From JBDHTQ01 sp039808765 (lineage in GTDB: Bacteria; Pseudomonadota; Alphaproteobacteria; UBA2400), in assembly GCA_039808765.1 (NCBI GenBank), contig JBDHTQ010000010.1, forward strand, positions 12,418 through 76,417: a DNA stretch of 64,000 nucleotides. The letters run 5' to 3'. The translations under genes were made by a program, and so were the position numbers. The number at the start of each line of letters is the position of its first letter. The first letter of the stretch is position 1. Shown piece after piece: positions 25,528 to 34,881 of the stretch. The notes under the pieces were generated by a model. That model saw only the letters and a program-made list of their open reading frames with translations, had not been told where the DNA came from and did no database searches.

Positions 25528-26928
25528 GTGTTAAAAGGTTTAAAGCCGCTTAAGATTTCAGGAAAAGAAGTGCTTCCTCTTATTGAGGGTGGAAAGGGTA
25601 TTTCTGTCTCTAACGGAACGAGTTCAGGGGCATGGTCGGCCGCAGGAGGAATAGGAACCTTCTCGGGTGTTAATGCAGACTATTATGATGAACAAGGCAA
25701 TCTTATCCCTCAAATTTATCATGGTAAAACGCGCAGCGAACGGCATGATGAACTGATTGCCTTTTCTATTAAGGGCGGCATTTATCAAGCCCAAGTCGCC
25801 CATGAAGAAGCACGCGGTGAAGGACGCATCCACATGAATGTCTTGTGGGAGATGGGGGGCTGTGAGCATGTATTAAACGGCGTGCTCGCGGGGGCCAAAG
25901 GCCTGATTCATGGTGTTACGTGTGGCGCTGGTATGCCCTATAAAGTAGCTGAAATTTCGGCTGGTTATGGTGTTTATTACTACCCTATTGTTTCGTCCGC
26001 ACGCGCTTTTCGAGCGTTATGGTTGCGCGCCTATCGCAAGTTTCCTGAATGGTTGGGCGGTGTGGTCTATGAAGATCCGTGGTTAGCAGGCGGGCATAAC
26101 GGTCTCTCAAATTCTGAAGACCCCGAAAAACCGCAAGACCCTTACCCGCGCGTCCGTGAATTACGAGAAACAATGAACGGTTTTGGTCTGCACGACATCC
26201 CGATCATTATGGCGGGGGGCGTGTGGTGGTTGCGTGAATGGACTCATTTCCTTGATAATCCTGAAATTGGTCCAGTTGGATTCCAGTTTGGTACGCGCCC
26301 CCTACTGACGCAAGAAAGCCCTATTTCGGCGGCATGGAAGCACAAACTTATCAATCTTAAAAAGGGTGATGTTTACCTTCAACGTTTCTCACCAACTGGT
26401 TTTTACTCATCAGCAGTCAAAAACAATTTTATACTTGAACTGGTTGAGCGTTCCGAGCATCAGATTCCCTATACCATCGAGGAAGTGGGTCAGCATAATG
26501 CAGAGCTCAAGATCGGCCCACGCGGGCGACCGGTTTATGTAACGCACCCCGATAAGTTACGCGCCGAGGCATGGCTCCAGCAAGGATTCACCCAAGTGAT
26601 TAAAACGCCCGATAATACTTTGGTGTTTGTAACACCAGAAAAGGGTCAGGAAATTCTTAAAGACCAAACGGATTGTATGGGTTGCCTTTCAGCGTGTGCT
26701 TTCTCTAACTGGTCACAGCACGATGGTTTTACAACTGGAAGAAAAGCCGATCCGCGTAGCTTTTGTATTCAAAAAACCTTACAAAAAATCAGCCATAGCG
26801 ATGAATGTGAAAACCAGCTCATGTTTGCGGGACATAATGCCTATCGCTTTGCTGAAGATCCATGGTACGCTAATGGTTTTGTTCCAACTGTACGCGAGTT
26901 AGTGGATAGAATTGCGACCGGAGACTAA
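25528..26928 (+). CDS. Nitronate monooxygenase-like flavoprotein (2-nitropropane dioxygenase family)
   Basis: 466 residues, starting at GTG with an AGGCAGGA ribosome-binding site. A TIM-barrel FMN protein: the glycine-rich start ISVSNGTSSGAWSAAGGIGTFSG, the substrate/flavin loops GVTCGAGMPYKV and IIMAGGVWWL, and the phosphate-binding FQFGTRPLLTQE fit the NPD family. Compared with the usual about 330-residue enzymes it is longer, and a C-terminal region carries a cysteine cluster (DCMGCLSACAFSNW) that could bind a metal or iron-sulphur centre. The natural substrate is probably not a nitroalkane. Ends at a clear terminator. Confidence 0.8.
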   Translation: MLKGLKPLKISGKEVLPLIEGGKGISVSNGTSSGAWSAAGGIGTFSGVNADYYDEQGNLIPQIYHGKTRSERHDELIAFSIKGGIYQAQVAHEEARGEGRIHMNVLWEMGGCEHVLNGVLAGAKGLIHGVTCGAGMPYKVAEISAGYGVYYYPIVSSARAFRALWLRAYRKFPEWLGGVVYEDPWLAGGHNGLSNSEDPEKPQDPYPRVRELRETMNGFGLHDIPIIMAGGVWWLREWTHFLDNPEIGPVGFQFGTRPLLTQESPISAAWKHKLINLKKGDVYLQRFSPTGFYSSAVKNNFILELVERSEHQIPYTIEEVGQHNAELKIGPRGRPVYVTHPDKLRAEAWLQQGFTQVIKTPDNTLVFVTPEKGQEILKDQTDCMGCLSACAFSNWSQHDGFTTGRKADPRSFCIQKTLQKISHSDECENQLMFAGHNAYRFAEDPWYANGFVPTVRELVDRIATGD

Positions 26929-26946
26929 ATCACCTAACCATTATAA

Positions 26947-26976
26947 ACACCCCTCCAAAAGGTGGGGTGTTTTTTC
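26947..26976 (+). terminator. Rho-independent terminator
   Basis: ACACCCC/GGGGTGT stem, one mismatch, then CC/GG closing an AAAA loop, followed by TTTTTT. Ends the nitronate monooxygenase-like gene. Confidence 0.85.
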
Positions 26977-27081
26977 TTATTTCTTCCATCAAATATTCTG
27001 TCTTGTCTTCGTAACTTATGTTGTGGTAGCTGATGCTAAAAGAATGAAATTTTTTATGAATCATAAACAAAGGTTGCCTTT

Positions 27082-27876
27082 ATGCCTACAGCAAACTGTC
27101 CTTTAGCGTTACCATCCGCCCAAATAATACAACATGACCAACAATCCAAATACTTTCAAGGCTTACTTCAGCAAGTTATCAATCAAGAAAACTTGAGTGA
27201 TAGTCAGCTGAAAGATGTTAACGGTGGGCTGTGCGCATATGATAGACCATATATTATTGATGTTTGTTTGGATATTGCTGCAGCCCTAGATGATATAAAT
27301 GGCATTTTACCTGGGCTGGAAAATCTTTTTAAATATGGGCCAACACAAATCACCGATCAAGATAATGTCGATGATATTTTGTGTAGCGCATTAGAAATCA
27401 TTTTAGATCAAGGCACCCCTGATTTCTGCATGAAAATTCTAGATGCGGCGGCACGATTAGAAAATGTTTCCGTGAATAATTTTCTTATAGAAAATCTTTG
27501 CAGTCGCAATTTTACTGTACCTGATGTAAGGTTAAATTTTGCTATTCAGGAAAATTTTCCTGCTAACTGTGGAATCACGCTCGATTATGGTGATGATTGC
27601 AGAAAAATGGCAGAAAAAATAGAAGCCCGCTTTACTCAATTAACCCAGTCCAGTGGTCCTGGGCCGGAAATAGTATGCATTGCAAGTGTTTTTTATGGCG
27701 GTGGTCCCCATTTGAAGGAAAATGACAGAATTACCGTTGCCCTAAACAATAATGATATACATGGAACGCTGAGAGCTGCCTTTCTAGGGATAGCACCACT
27801 TTATGATTTAACCCTCGATAGAACCAGACAAGGCATGCTTTACCGAGCAAGACTTAAGGAACCCGTCTACGTTTAG
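27082..27876 (+). CDS. Unknown acidic 264-residue protein
   Basis: No family recognised. Soluble, no signal peptide, strongly acidic (e.g. DQDNVDDILC, LDYGDDCRK). The N-terminal half looks helical (YIIDVCLDIAAALDDINGILPGLENLF; ALEIILDQG; MKILDAAARLENV), reminiscent of repeat helices. The C-terminal half is mixed, with FYGGGPHLKENDRITVAL. About eight cysteines. The gene is isolated by terminators on both sides (26947-26976 and 27924-27950) and has lower GC than the housekeeping genes, suggesting an acquired or fast-evolving gene. Confidence 0.6.
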   Translation: MPTANCPLALPSAQIIQHDQQSKYFQGLLQQVINQENLSDSQLKDVNGGLCAYDRPYIIDVCLDIAAALDDINGILPGLENLFKYGPTQITDQDNVDDILCSALEIILDQGTPDFCMKILDAAARLENVSVNNFLIENLCSRNFTVPDVRLNFAIQENFPANCGITLDYGDDCRKMAEKIEARFTQLTQSSGPGPEIVCIASVFYGGGPHLKENDRITVALNNNDIHGTLRAAFLGIAPLYDLTLDRTRQGMLYRARLKEPVYV

Positions 27877-27923
27877 GACACATCTCCCAAACCGGCCCGC
27901 TCATATTGACAGGCCAAAATAAA

Positions 27924-27950
27924 AAAAGCGAAGCATCAAGCTTCGCTTTT
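27924..27950. terminator. Bidirectional terminator
   Basis: AAAAGCGAAGC and GCTTCGCTTTT are perfect 11-base inverted arms around ATCAA, with A-run on the left and T on the right, so it serves the convergent genes ending at 27876 (+) and 27979 (-). Confidence 0.9.
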
Positions 27951-27978
27951 ATAATTGCGAAAAGCCGAATAGAAAGAG

Positions 27979-28425
27979 TTACTCCTTCTCACGTAGATTC
28001 TTCTGTCTTTCTTGCTCGCGCAACTTTACTTCATCGCTCACATTATCTTTGCTGAATGGAGTCCACTCGGTCGGCCAAAGGTTGGCTACGCTAACATTCC
28101 TAAAACCAAAGTACGCCCCCCATGCGAATAAAAGAATACAAAACACTAAAAGCTTGTTGTATTTAATTTTAGTGTTCGCATCACAACCAGGCACAGGTCT
28201 AAACGATTCGTCGGTTGGGTTGGGAATCATTTTTCGGAAATAATCAAAAGCACATTCAAGAGGATTGCGGCCATAAAGAAGCGGCATGGAAACAGTTTGA
28301 TACCGCGCATTCCATAAAAAACCACGTTCTGAATTGTAACTTTCCTGATTAAAATAACCAATGATTCCGATAGCGATACTTATGATAATCATGAAACGAC
28401 CAAAGCCATGGCTAAATAAAAACAT
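27979..28425 (-). CDS. Unknown two-helix membrane protein
   Basis: 148 residues from the ATG at 28423-28425, which has GGAG upstream. One membrane helix near the N-terminus (GRFMIIISIAIGIIGYF) and a second near 95-112 (LLVFCILLFAWGAYFGF). The loop between contains Arg/Pro/Tyr-rich sequence and the C-terminus is highly charged (KLREQERQKNLREKE). No family recognised. Divergently arranged with the DivL-like kinase gene. Confidence 0.55.
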   Translation of the reverse strand: MFLFSHGFGRFMIIISIAIGIIGYFNQESYNSERGFLWNARYQTVSMPLLYGRNPLECAFDYFRKMIPNPTDESFRPVPGCDANTKIKYNKLLVFCILLFAWGAYFGFRNVSVANLWPTEWTPFSKDNVSDEVKLREQERQKNLREKE

Positions 28426-28567
28426 TATCAACTCCGTACATAATGTGGCACACCCCACCCTTCATCGTTTAAGAAATAGGGCAAAGTTTATTTTCAGAGC
28501 CAAGAGTACACTATTTTTGGTCAGAAGGTAAATATCTGTGTGCGTCCTCTTGTAAGGAAAAGATATT

Positions 28568-31084
28568 TTGCGTAAAGTCAGCGCCGTGCAGCTCTCGAAT
28601 AGCAAACCCGCTCTGACCATTTTCACCCTTGGTTGCGTCGCAATCAGCGTTCTGTGTGTGTGTCAGATTTTTATACCGGAAGTCGTTGCACCTGATTTGG
28701 TTGCAACCCTTGTTGTAATCATCAGTGTGGGGCTCGCATTATTAGGCTTATCCGGTTATCGCGGCCAGTATCAGAATCTTGCACTTCAGGCCCTAGCGGA
28801 TCATCTTGGTAATGAAATTATCTATCTTGAGGCTTTAAATAGCACCATTACCGATCATACCTGCGCGTTTGATCAAGAGCGGATTGTTACACTTTCTCCG
28901 GCTTTTCTTGTCGTATTTGACCTCAATAAGCTTAATTCACCCGAAGAGCTGGCCGAGCGCCTTCAACCCAACCAACGCGACCTTTTTATGTCATCGCTTG
29001 AAGGCTTACGCGACGCAGGTGAACAGTTTGTGCGGACCTTTATCACCGTCGGCGGACATTCTGTCGAGATAAGCGGCCATCGCGCGCAATTTAAACGTGC
29101 ACAATCATCGATTTACGTTTTGCGCGCGCGTGATGTGACAGTTGAAGCAGACGCACGTGCCAAAGAGCAAGCGCTGCGTGATGAACTGAGCCGACAGCTT
29201 CAAGCATGGCAAAACCGACTCGGAAGCATCCCGTTACCGCTTTGGATTCGCCGAGAAGACTTAAGCCTTGCATGGATCAACAAAACTGCTGCTGATATGT
29301 TGGAATGTGAAGCGCATGTGGCAATTGACCAACAAAAAGAGCTTTTTGTTGGTGCACTAGGCGAGGATGGACGTTGGTTGGCTGAACAAAGCCAGCTTGA
29401 TGGACAAATTCGGCATGAGCTGGCCGCTTCAGTAATTAAAGGTGAGCGTAAACTCTTTCATGTTACTGAAATTCCTCTCCATCAGCCGGGGGCCGCATTT
29501 CTAGGGTATGCTATTGATTTTACGAAGCTTGATGATAAAGAAAAAGAATTAAAGCGGCATATCGCCGGTAATGCCGCCGTGCTAGAGCGACTGAGCACTG
29601 CGATTGCAATTTATGGTCCCGATCAGCATCTTAAATTCTATAATCAGGCTTTTGTTGATTTGTGGGGACTCCCGGAATCTTTCTTGCGAATGATGCCGAA
29701 TTACAGCGAAATTTTGGAAGAACTTCGCGCTAATCGTATGCTGGCCGAACAGGCCGATTTTGCAGGATGGCGGCGCGAACAATTAGCCCTTTTCACCTCC
29801 CTCATCGAGCCGCAAGAAGATTTGCAGCACCTTCCTGATGGAAGAATGTTGCGCACATTGACCGCCCCTCACCCCTTTGGTGGGTTGATGTTTGTATATG
29901 AAGACGTGTCGCGCCGCTATGAGCTTGAAACAAGCTACAACACCTTACAAGCTGTGCAAACTGAAACGATGAACAATCTGGCCGAAGGTATCTGTGTTTA
30001 CGGTTCTGATGGCCGCTTGAAACTTTATAATCCGGCCTTCCAGAGATTGTGGAAGCTGGAACCTTCTTGGTTGTCAAACGAGCCACACGCTGCTGATATA
30101 CAAAATCGCTTACGCCCATTCTTTAATATTATGGAAGTAGATTGGCCCAACTTCCTGAAAGATATGGTTTCACTTGTACTGGATCGTACGCCGCGCACAG
30201 GCCGTCTTGAACGAGCGGATGGCACGGTTTTGGATTATAGCGCACAGCCCTTACCTGACGGTGCGATTATGCACTCGTTCCTTGATATTACGGATAGCGT
30301 GAAGGTTGAAGAAGCGTTGCGTGAAAGTAATGATGCGTTGGAAGCAGCCGACCGGCTTAAGTCAGAGTTTATTGCAAATATTACTTATCAGTTGCGTACG
30401 CCCTTGACGGCCATTATGGGCTTTACTGAGATTTTGCAACATGAATATTTTGGTGCCCTTAATGAACGCCAAAAAGATTACTGTAATAACATCATGGACG
30501 CGGGCAAACGCTTGGTCACACTGATTAATGATATCCTTGAATTGGCCACGATTGAAGCGGGTTATATGTCACTGGAACGTGTGGATGTGGATGTGCCGGC
30601 CATGGTACACAGTGTTGCTGGTGTCGTGGCCGATTGGGCAAGACAGGAAGAAATTGAGCTTGAAGTTTCATGTCCTGCCGAAGTGGGATTGGTCGCACTC
30701 GATGAGCGACGCATTCGTCAGGCCTTGTTTAACTTGCTCTCTAATGCGATCAAATTTACCCCGACGGGTGGACGAGTCATCATTTCGGCCGAGCGAGATG
30801 AAGACAACCTGACCCTGATCGTTAGCGATAACGGCATTGGCATTTCGATCGAAGATCAATCGCGGATTCTTAAACGCTTTGAGCGCGCGAATGTTCGTAC
30901 CGGTCAGGCAGGTGTTGGACTGGGATTATCTGTAGTTAAAAGTATCGTTGAACTTCATCAAGGCCGTGTGGAAATCAAGAGTGCGCCTAATCGTGGCTTT
31001 ACGGTGCGCTGCATCATCCCACTTGTACCGCACGAGGACTTTCGTTTACTTGAGGGTGAAGTCACGCCACACCCCGTTCTTTAA
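28568..31084 (+). CDS. divL: DivL-like sensor kinase (Tyr replaces phospho-accepting His)
   Basis: 838 residues from a TTG start with AAGGAAAA upstream. Two N-terminal membrane helices (about 15-62), several PAS-like domains (about 80-560), then a dimerisation/phosphoacceptor helix and a GHKL ATPase. At the H-box the sequence is ITYQLRTPLT: residue 607 is Tyr where kinases have His. The ATPase motifs remain (RRIRQALFNLLSNAIKF, DNGIGI, GVGLGLSVVK). This combination is characteristic of Caulobacter DivL, which binds DivK and controls CckA and thus CtrA in the cell cycle. Assignment as DivL is by this motif and architecture. Followed by mltA after 31 nt. Confidence 0.88.
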   Translation: MRKVSAVQLSNSKPALTIFTLGCVAISVLCVCQIFIPEVVAPDLVATLVVIISVGLALLGLSGYRGQYQNLALQALADHLGNEIIYLEALNSTITDHTCAFDQERIVTLSPAFLVVFDLNKLNSPEELAERLQPNQRDLFMSSLEGLRDAGEQFVRTFITVGGHSVEISGHRAQFKRAQSSIYVLRARDVTVEADARAKEQALRDELSRQLQAWQNRLGSIPLPLWIRREDLSLAWINKTAADMLECEAHVAIDQQKELFVGALGEDGRWLAEQSQLDGQIRHELAASVIKGERKLFHVTEIPLHQPGAAFLGYAIDFTKLDDKEKELKRHIAGNAAVLERLSTAIAIYGPDQHLKFYNQAFVDLWGLPESFLRMMPNYSEILEELRANRMLAEQADFAGWRREQLALFTSLIEPQEDLQHLPDGRMLRTLTAPHPFGGLMFVYEDVSRRYELETSYNTLQAVQTETMNNLAEGICVYGSDGRLKLYNPAFQRLWKLEPSWLSNEPHAADIQNRLRPFFNIMEVDWPNFLKDMVSLVLDRTPRTGRLERADGTVLDYSAQPLPDGAIMHSFLDITDSVKVEEALRESNDALEAADRLKSEFIANITYQLRTPLTAIMGFTEILQHEYFGALNERQKDYCNNIMDAGKRLVTLINDILELATIEAGYMSLERVDVDVPAMVHSVAGVVADWARQEEIELEVSCPAEVGLVALDERRIRQALFNLLSNAIKFTPTGGRVIISAERDEDNLTLIVSDNGIGISIEDQSRILKRFERANVRTGQAGVGLGLSVVKSIVELHQGRVEIKSAPNRGFTVRCIIPLVPHEDFRLLEGEVTPHPVL

Positions 31085-31115
31085 TTTTCCGACAACCGCT
31101 GTTAGGTTACTGAAT

Positions 31116-32258
31116 ATGCTGGCTATCTTTGCTCATTCTCGAACGCTTTGCATGCGTCTTCATTTGCTTTTCATTGGCATTGTGGTCGTTATGCTGTCAG
31201 CCTGCGCAACACACCCACCTTCGCCACCTGATCCCCGCCTCACACCAGTAACGTTCACAGCGTTGGACGGCTGGCAAAGTGATGATTTTACACAAGCCCT
31301 CCCTTCTCTGGCCAACTCATGCCGAAGGCTGGTCACACTGCCCGATGATCGCTCGCTGGGGGCGTCGGGTGCGATGGGAAATGTTAAAGATTGGCGAAGT
31401 TTCTGTGGGGCGGTACTCACAATCGCACAAACATCCCCTTCCTCTAAACAAATCCGCACATTTCTAGAAAACTGGCTGCAGCCGTGGGCTTTGAGTAATG
31501 GCGCATTTGATGAGGGGTTGTTCACGGGATATTATGAATCTGAGTTGCACGGCAGTCTCACGCATCATGATCAATACCAATGGCCGCTTTACCGTTTGCC
31601 CGAGCCCAAAAATTCATCTCTCATGCATCTTGAGCGCTCACAAATTGCAGCGGGGGCTTTAGCAGATAAAAATCTTGAGCTGGTATGGCTTGATGATCCG
31701 ATTGATGCTTTTTTTGTTGAAGTCCAGGGCTCCGGACGCATTCACCTAGATAATGGCCGAACGGTCTCGGTTAGCTTTGCGGGGAAGAATGGCTATCCCT
31801 ATGTGTCAATTGGAAAACAGCTTGTTGAACGTGGAGAAATCAAACTAGAGGATGTCTCGCTTCAATCCCTACGGGCATGGCTCGAAAGCCATCCCTCTCA
31901 ACAACAAAGTATCTTTAACCTCAACCCATCATTTGTTTTCTTTAAACTAAACCCTGTGATAACCCCACCCAAAGGTGCTGCCAACACTCCCCTCACAGCA
32001 CAAAGAAGTTTGGCGGTTGACTCGCGATATATTGGCTACCATGTGCCGATCTGGCTCAAAACTGACATGCCCTTGCACCAGCTTGTAATTGCACAAGATA
32101 CGGGTGGCGCAATCAAAGGTGTTGTCCGTGGTGATTTTTTCTGGGGATTCGGCCCCTCTGCAGAACAGAAAGCGGGATCAATGCGTAGCATAGGCCGCAT
32201 GTTTGTGCTTCTTCCACGCGGTTTTCAACCACTTTTTCCTGCACGACCATCATCATGA
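31116..32258 (+). CDS. mltA: Membrane-bound lytic murein transglycosylase A
   Basis: 380 residues from ATG 31116 (an ATG at 31152 is an alternative). Lipoprotein signal with lipobox VMLSAC. Cleaves the glycan strand of peptidoglycan at the outer membrane. The MltA barrel (GLFTGYYESELHGS; DAFFVEVQGSGRIHLD; FAGKNGYPYVSIGKQL) and the C-terminal 3D domain with its aspartates (LVIAQDTGGAIKGVVRGDFF WGFG) are present. The stop overlaps the start of the Smr gene by 4 nt. The mltA-smr pair is common in alphaproteobacteria. Confidence 0.94.
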   Translation: MLAIFAHSRTLCMRLHLLFIGIVVVMLSACATHPPSPPDPRLTPVTFTALDGWQSDDFTQALPSLANSCRRLVTLPDDRSLGASGAMGNVKDWRSFCGAVLTIAQTSPSSKQIRTFLENWLQPWALSNGAFDEGLFTGYYESELHGSLTHHDQYQWPLYRLPEPKNSSLMHLERSQIAAGALADKNLELVWLDDPIDAFFVEVQGSGRIHLDNGRTVSVSFAGKNGYPYVSIGKQLVERGEIKLEDVSLQSLRAWLESHPSQQQSIFNLNPSFVFFKLNPVITPPKGAANTPLTAQRSLAVDSRYIGYHVPIWLKTDMPLHQLVIAQDTGGAIKGVVRGDFFWGFGPSAEQKAGSMRSIGRMFVLLPRGFQPLFPARPSS

Positions 32259-32902
32259 AACGGCCAAGCAGCAATCGCACAAACGCTGATCACCACTTGT
32301 GGGAAAACTTAATGCAGGAGATAAAACCACTTGTGGGTCGCGATCAAAAAGCCCCGCCAGAACCTGTTTCTCCCCATCATCTCCCTATCCAGAAAAATTC
32401 TGCTTTCCCAGGTGTGGAGAGAATAAAAGGTTCCCTCCCTTCACTGCAGCATGGACGGCAACAAGGCATCACGCCAGGAATTGATTCATCGACACTCGCA
32501 AAATTCAGAGCAGGAAAAATGCCTATTGAAGGAACACTCGATCTTCATGGCATGACACAAGTTTTTGCCCATGAAACCCTTGTCCGCTGGCTGCTGCGTG
32601 GGTATGAGCACGGTAAACGCTGCCTTCTCATCGTTACAGGGAAAGGTCAACGTCCCCCTTCATGGGACGAGGATGATTTTAATAAAAATTCCACATTTTC
32701 CTCATCTTCTCGCGCTGGAAAAATAGGGCATTATAATGCAGGAGAAAAACATGCTCCCCGGGGTGTTCTCAAGCAGAGCCTGCCGTTATGGCTTGACAGC
32801 TCTCCCCTACGACAGATTATTTTAGCCATTGCAACAGCTAAACTTCAACATGGGGGTGATGGTGCTTTATATGTACTTCTTAAACGTAAACGCCAAGATT
32901 AA
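32255..32902 (+). CDS. Smr-domain protein
   Basis: 215 residues. The first about 85 are basic and probably disordered. The Smr domain follows: GTLDLHGMTQVFAHETLVRWL (LDxH motif), then LLIVTGKGQRP (the TGxG motif) and ALYVLLKRKR at the end. Smr domains are nicking or RNA-cleaving endonuclease folds related to the MutS2 C-terminus. An unusual Ser/Asn-rich stretch of about 30 residues is inserted between the TGKG motif and the GVLKQSLPLWL helix. Overlaps mltA by 4 nt. Confidence 0.85.
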   Translation: MKRPSSNRTNADHHLWENLMQEIKPLVGRDQKAPPEPVSPHHLPIQKNSAFPGVERIKGSLPSLQHGRQQGITPGIDSSTLAKFRAGKMPIEGTLDLHGMTQVFAHETLVRWLLRGYEHGKRCLLIVTGKGQRPPSWDEDDFNKNSTFSSSSRAGKIGHYNAGEKHAPRGVLKQSLPLWLDSSPLRQIILAIATAKLQHGGDGALYVLLKRKRQD

Positions 32903-33314
32903 ACCCTATCTGCCTGACACTTTATGCTGATTTTATTGTCCACTTAGGCAAGCTCAAGCGCATTTTCAAGACGCGCATTTAACGCAAATACGTCGGCAAA
33001 AATAGTCTCTTTCAATTCTATCTTCTCGGGATTTGCTCTAAACCTTAAAACTCCTCTGATACACATAAATTTTGACCTGTTCCCCAATTTCCTACAATCA
33101 GAGATTTATGCCTTTGGTTGAAAAAAACAGTATTAAAAAAAAATTAAAAAACATGGGTTTTAAGCTTGGTCTCACTAAATTTATGACGATAATATGTGAT
33201 AAGATCGCCTATTTTGCATCATTTTTGATAAGGAATTGATTTTTGAGGCTAAACCCTCTTCACAAAGTAACAAACTTGGGGCACGCTCTTGCAAATCTTT
33301 TGGAGGAAGAGTGC
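32903..33314. other. Non-coding gap with repeat copy C and pnt leader
   Basis: 412 nt without a gene. Contains the reversed, degraded repeat copy C (32951-33042), then an AT-rich tract with A-runs near 33121-33150 and the leader of pntA with the RBS GGAGGAAG. A promoter is presumably in the 33150-33240 stretch but no box is clear. Confidence 0.5.
32951..33042 (-). repeat. Dispersed two-hairpin repeat, copy C (degraded)
   Basis: Read on the minus strand it begins TTTAGAGCAAATCCCG and continues through GACGTATTTGCGTTAAA, matching copies A and B block by block. About 14 nt between the two hairpins are missing and the right end is worn (GCGCTTGAGC). In the first hairpin the stem has changed on both arms (GATAG/CTATT versus GATGG/CCATC), retaining pairing. 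Confidence 0.75.
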
Positions 33315-34475
33315 ATGAAGGTTGCCATTCTTAAGGAAACACGCACAGGAGAGCGTCGCGTTGCGGCTTCTCCCGACAGTGTCAAGAAATTACTCGGACT
33401 TGGTGTCCAAGAAGTTGCCGTAGAAAAAGGTGCCGGTTTTGGCGCATCTTTTACAGATGATGCCTACACATCCGCGGGTGCAACAGTTGGTGCACGTGAC
33501 GAGATTTTAAAAGGTGCTGATGTTGTCATCAAAGTACAACGTCCTGACCAAAACGAAATCAAAGCATTGCCAGAGGGTGCTGTGTTGATTGCGCTCCTTA
33601 ATCCTTATGAATCGAAAGATTTGTTAGAGGCTTACAATGCACGCAAAGTGACCACATTCGCGCTTGAGTTCGTGCCGCGTATCAGCCGTGCACAAAGCAT
33701 GGATGTGTTATCTTCGCAGTCCAACTTGGCCGGATATCGTGCCGTACTTGAAGCCGCACACGCCTATGGCAAAGCTTTGCCGATGATGATGACGGCTGCT
33801 GGAACAGTACCGCCTGCGAAGGTGATGATTATGGGGGCTGGCGTCGCCGGTCTGCAAGCCATTGCGACAGCCAAACGCTTGGGCGCTGTTGTTTCTGCAA
33901 CCGACGTTCGCCTCGCTGCAAAAGAGCAGGTTGAAAGTTTGGGAGGCAAGTTTGTTATGGTCGATGATGATGAAGCCAAGCAAGCAGAAACCTCTGGCGG
34001 TTATGCCAAAGAAATGAGTGATGCTTACAAACAAAAACAAGCAGCTCTGATTGCTGATACGATCAAAACGCAAGATATCGTTATCACCACCGCACTTATT
34101 CCTGGACGCAAAGCCCCCGTACTTGTCACAGAAGAAATGGTGAAGAGCATGAAACCCGGTTCGGTTGTGCTTGATATGGCGGTTGAATCAGGCGGCAATT
34201 GTACCCTGACCAAGCTGGGCGAAGTCGTTGATATTAATGGGGTGAAAATCCTGGGTATTGCCAACTTGCCTTCGCAAATTGCTGCTGACTCGTCCTCACT
34301 CTTGGCCCGTAATATCGTCTCTTACTTGACACTGATGATTGATAAGGAAAGCAAGTCATTTAAACCCGATTTTGCCGACGAGATTATCAAATCATCTTGC
34401 TTGACGCGTGATGGAGCAACAATTCATCCAAATTTTGCTCCAGCCCCATCAACTGATAAAGGAGCTGCCGCATGA
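33315..34475 (+). CDS. pntAA: NAD(P) transhydrogenase alpha subunit, part 1 (NAD-binding)
   Basis: 386 residues from ATG 33315, chosen for the strong RBS (GGAGGAAG); the upstream frame is open for 24 further codons that do not belong to the family. Soluble domain I of the proton-pumping transhydrogenase that makes NADPH from NADH. Signature segments: MKVAILKETRTGERRVA, VIKVQRPDQNEI, SSQSNLAGYRAV, the Rossmann loop MGAGVAGLQAIATAKRLGA, and the VVLDMAVESGGNC region. The alpha subunit is split in two genes, as is usual in this class. Overlaps pntAB by 4 nt. Confidence 0.96.
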   Translation: MKVAILKETRTGERRVAASPDSVKKLLGLGVQEVAVEKGAGFGASFTDDAYTSAGATVGARDEILKGADVVIKVQRPDQNEIKALPEGAVLIALLNPYESKDLLEAYNARKVTTFALEFVPRISRAQSMDVLSSQSNLAGYRAVLEAAHAYGKALPMMMTAAGTVPPAKVMIMGAGVAGLQAIATAKRLGAVVSATDVRLAAKEQVESLGGKFVMVDDDEAKQAETSGGYAKEMSDAYKQKQAALIADTIKTQDIVITTALIPGRKAPVLVTEEMVKSMKPGSVVLDMAVESGGNCTLTKLGEVVDINGVKILGIANLPSQIAADSSSLLARNIVSYLTLMIDKESKSFKPDFADEIIKSSCLTRDGATIHPNFAPAPSTDKGAAA

Positions 34476-34879
34476 GTTCAACACTTTCAGAATCCGCCTC
34501 AAATCTTGCAACACGCATGACTGAAATGGCGCAAAATGCTCAAGAGCTTGCCCAACAGGCTGCAACCATTGTTGCTGAGCAATCACATGGGTCTTCGTCA
34601 TTCTTTGTGCATGGGCTCACGGTTTTTGTGTTGGCTGTGTTCGTCGGTTACTATGTTGTCTGGCGTGTTACCCCCGCATTACATTCACCGTTGATGGCTG
34701 TAACCAATGCTGTGTCCTCGGTTATTATCGTGGGGGCATTGGTGGCTGCCGGACCAGCGGAATTCGGTATGAGTTCTTTTCTGGGCTGCTTCGCTGTACT
34801 TTTAGCGGCAGTTAATATCTTCGGTGGTTTCATTGTCACGCAGCGCATGTTGCAGATGTATAAGAAGAAGGGCAAATAA
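34472..34879 (+). CDS. pntAB: NAD(P) transhydrogenase alpha subunit, part 2 (membrane)
   Basis: 135 residues. A soluble N-terminal helical segment of about 45 residues (Ala/Gln-rich) then three to four membrane helices, with FVHGLTVFVLAVFVGYYVVWRV, TPALHSPLMAVTNAVS and VNIFGGFIVTQRMLQMYKKK, the recognised domain II part of the split alpha subunit. Lies between pntAA and pntB, 2 nt from the latter. Confidence 0.95.
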   Translation: MSSTLSESASNLATRMTEMAQNAQELAQQAATIVAEQSHGSSSFFVHGLTVFVLAVFVGYYVVWRVTPALHSPLMAVTNAVSSVIIVGALVAAGPAEFGMSSFLGCFAVLLAAVNIFGGFIVTQRMLQMYKKKGK

Positions 34880-34881
34880 TC

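Noticed and set aside
30948..31115. Upstream extension of the mltA frame
   Set aside because: Overlaps the DivL-like kinase coding sequence and would place the lipoprotein signal far from the N-terminus.
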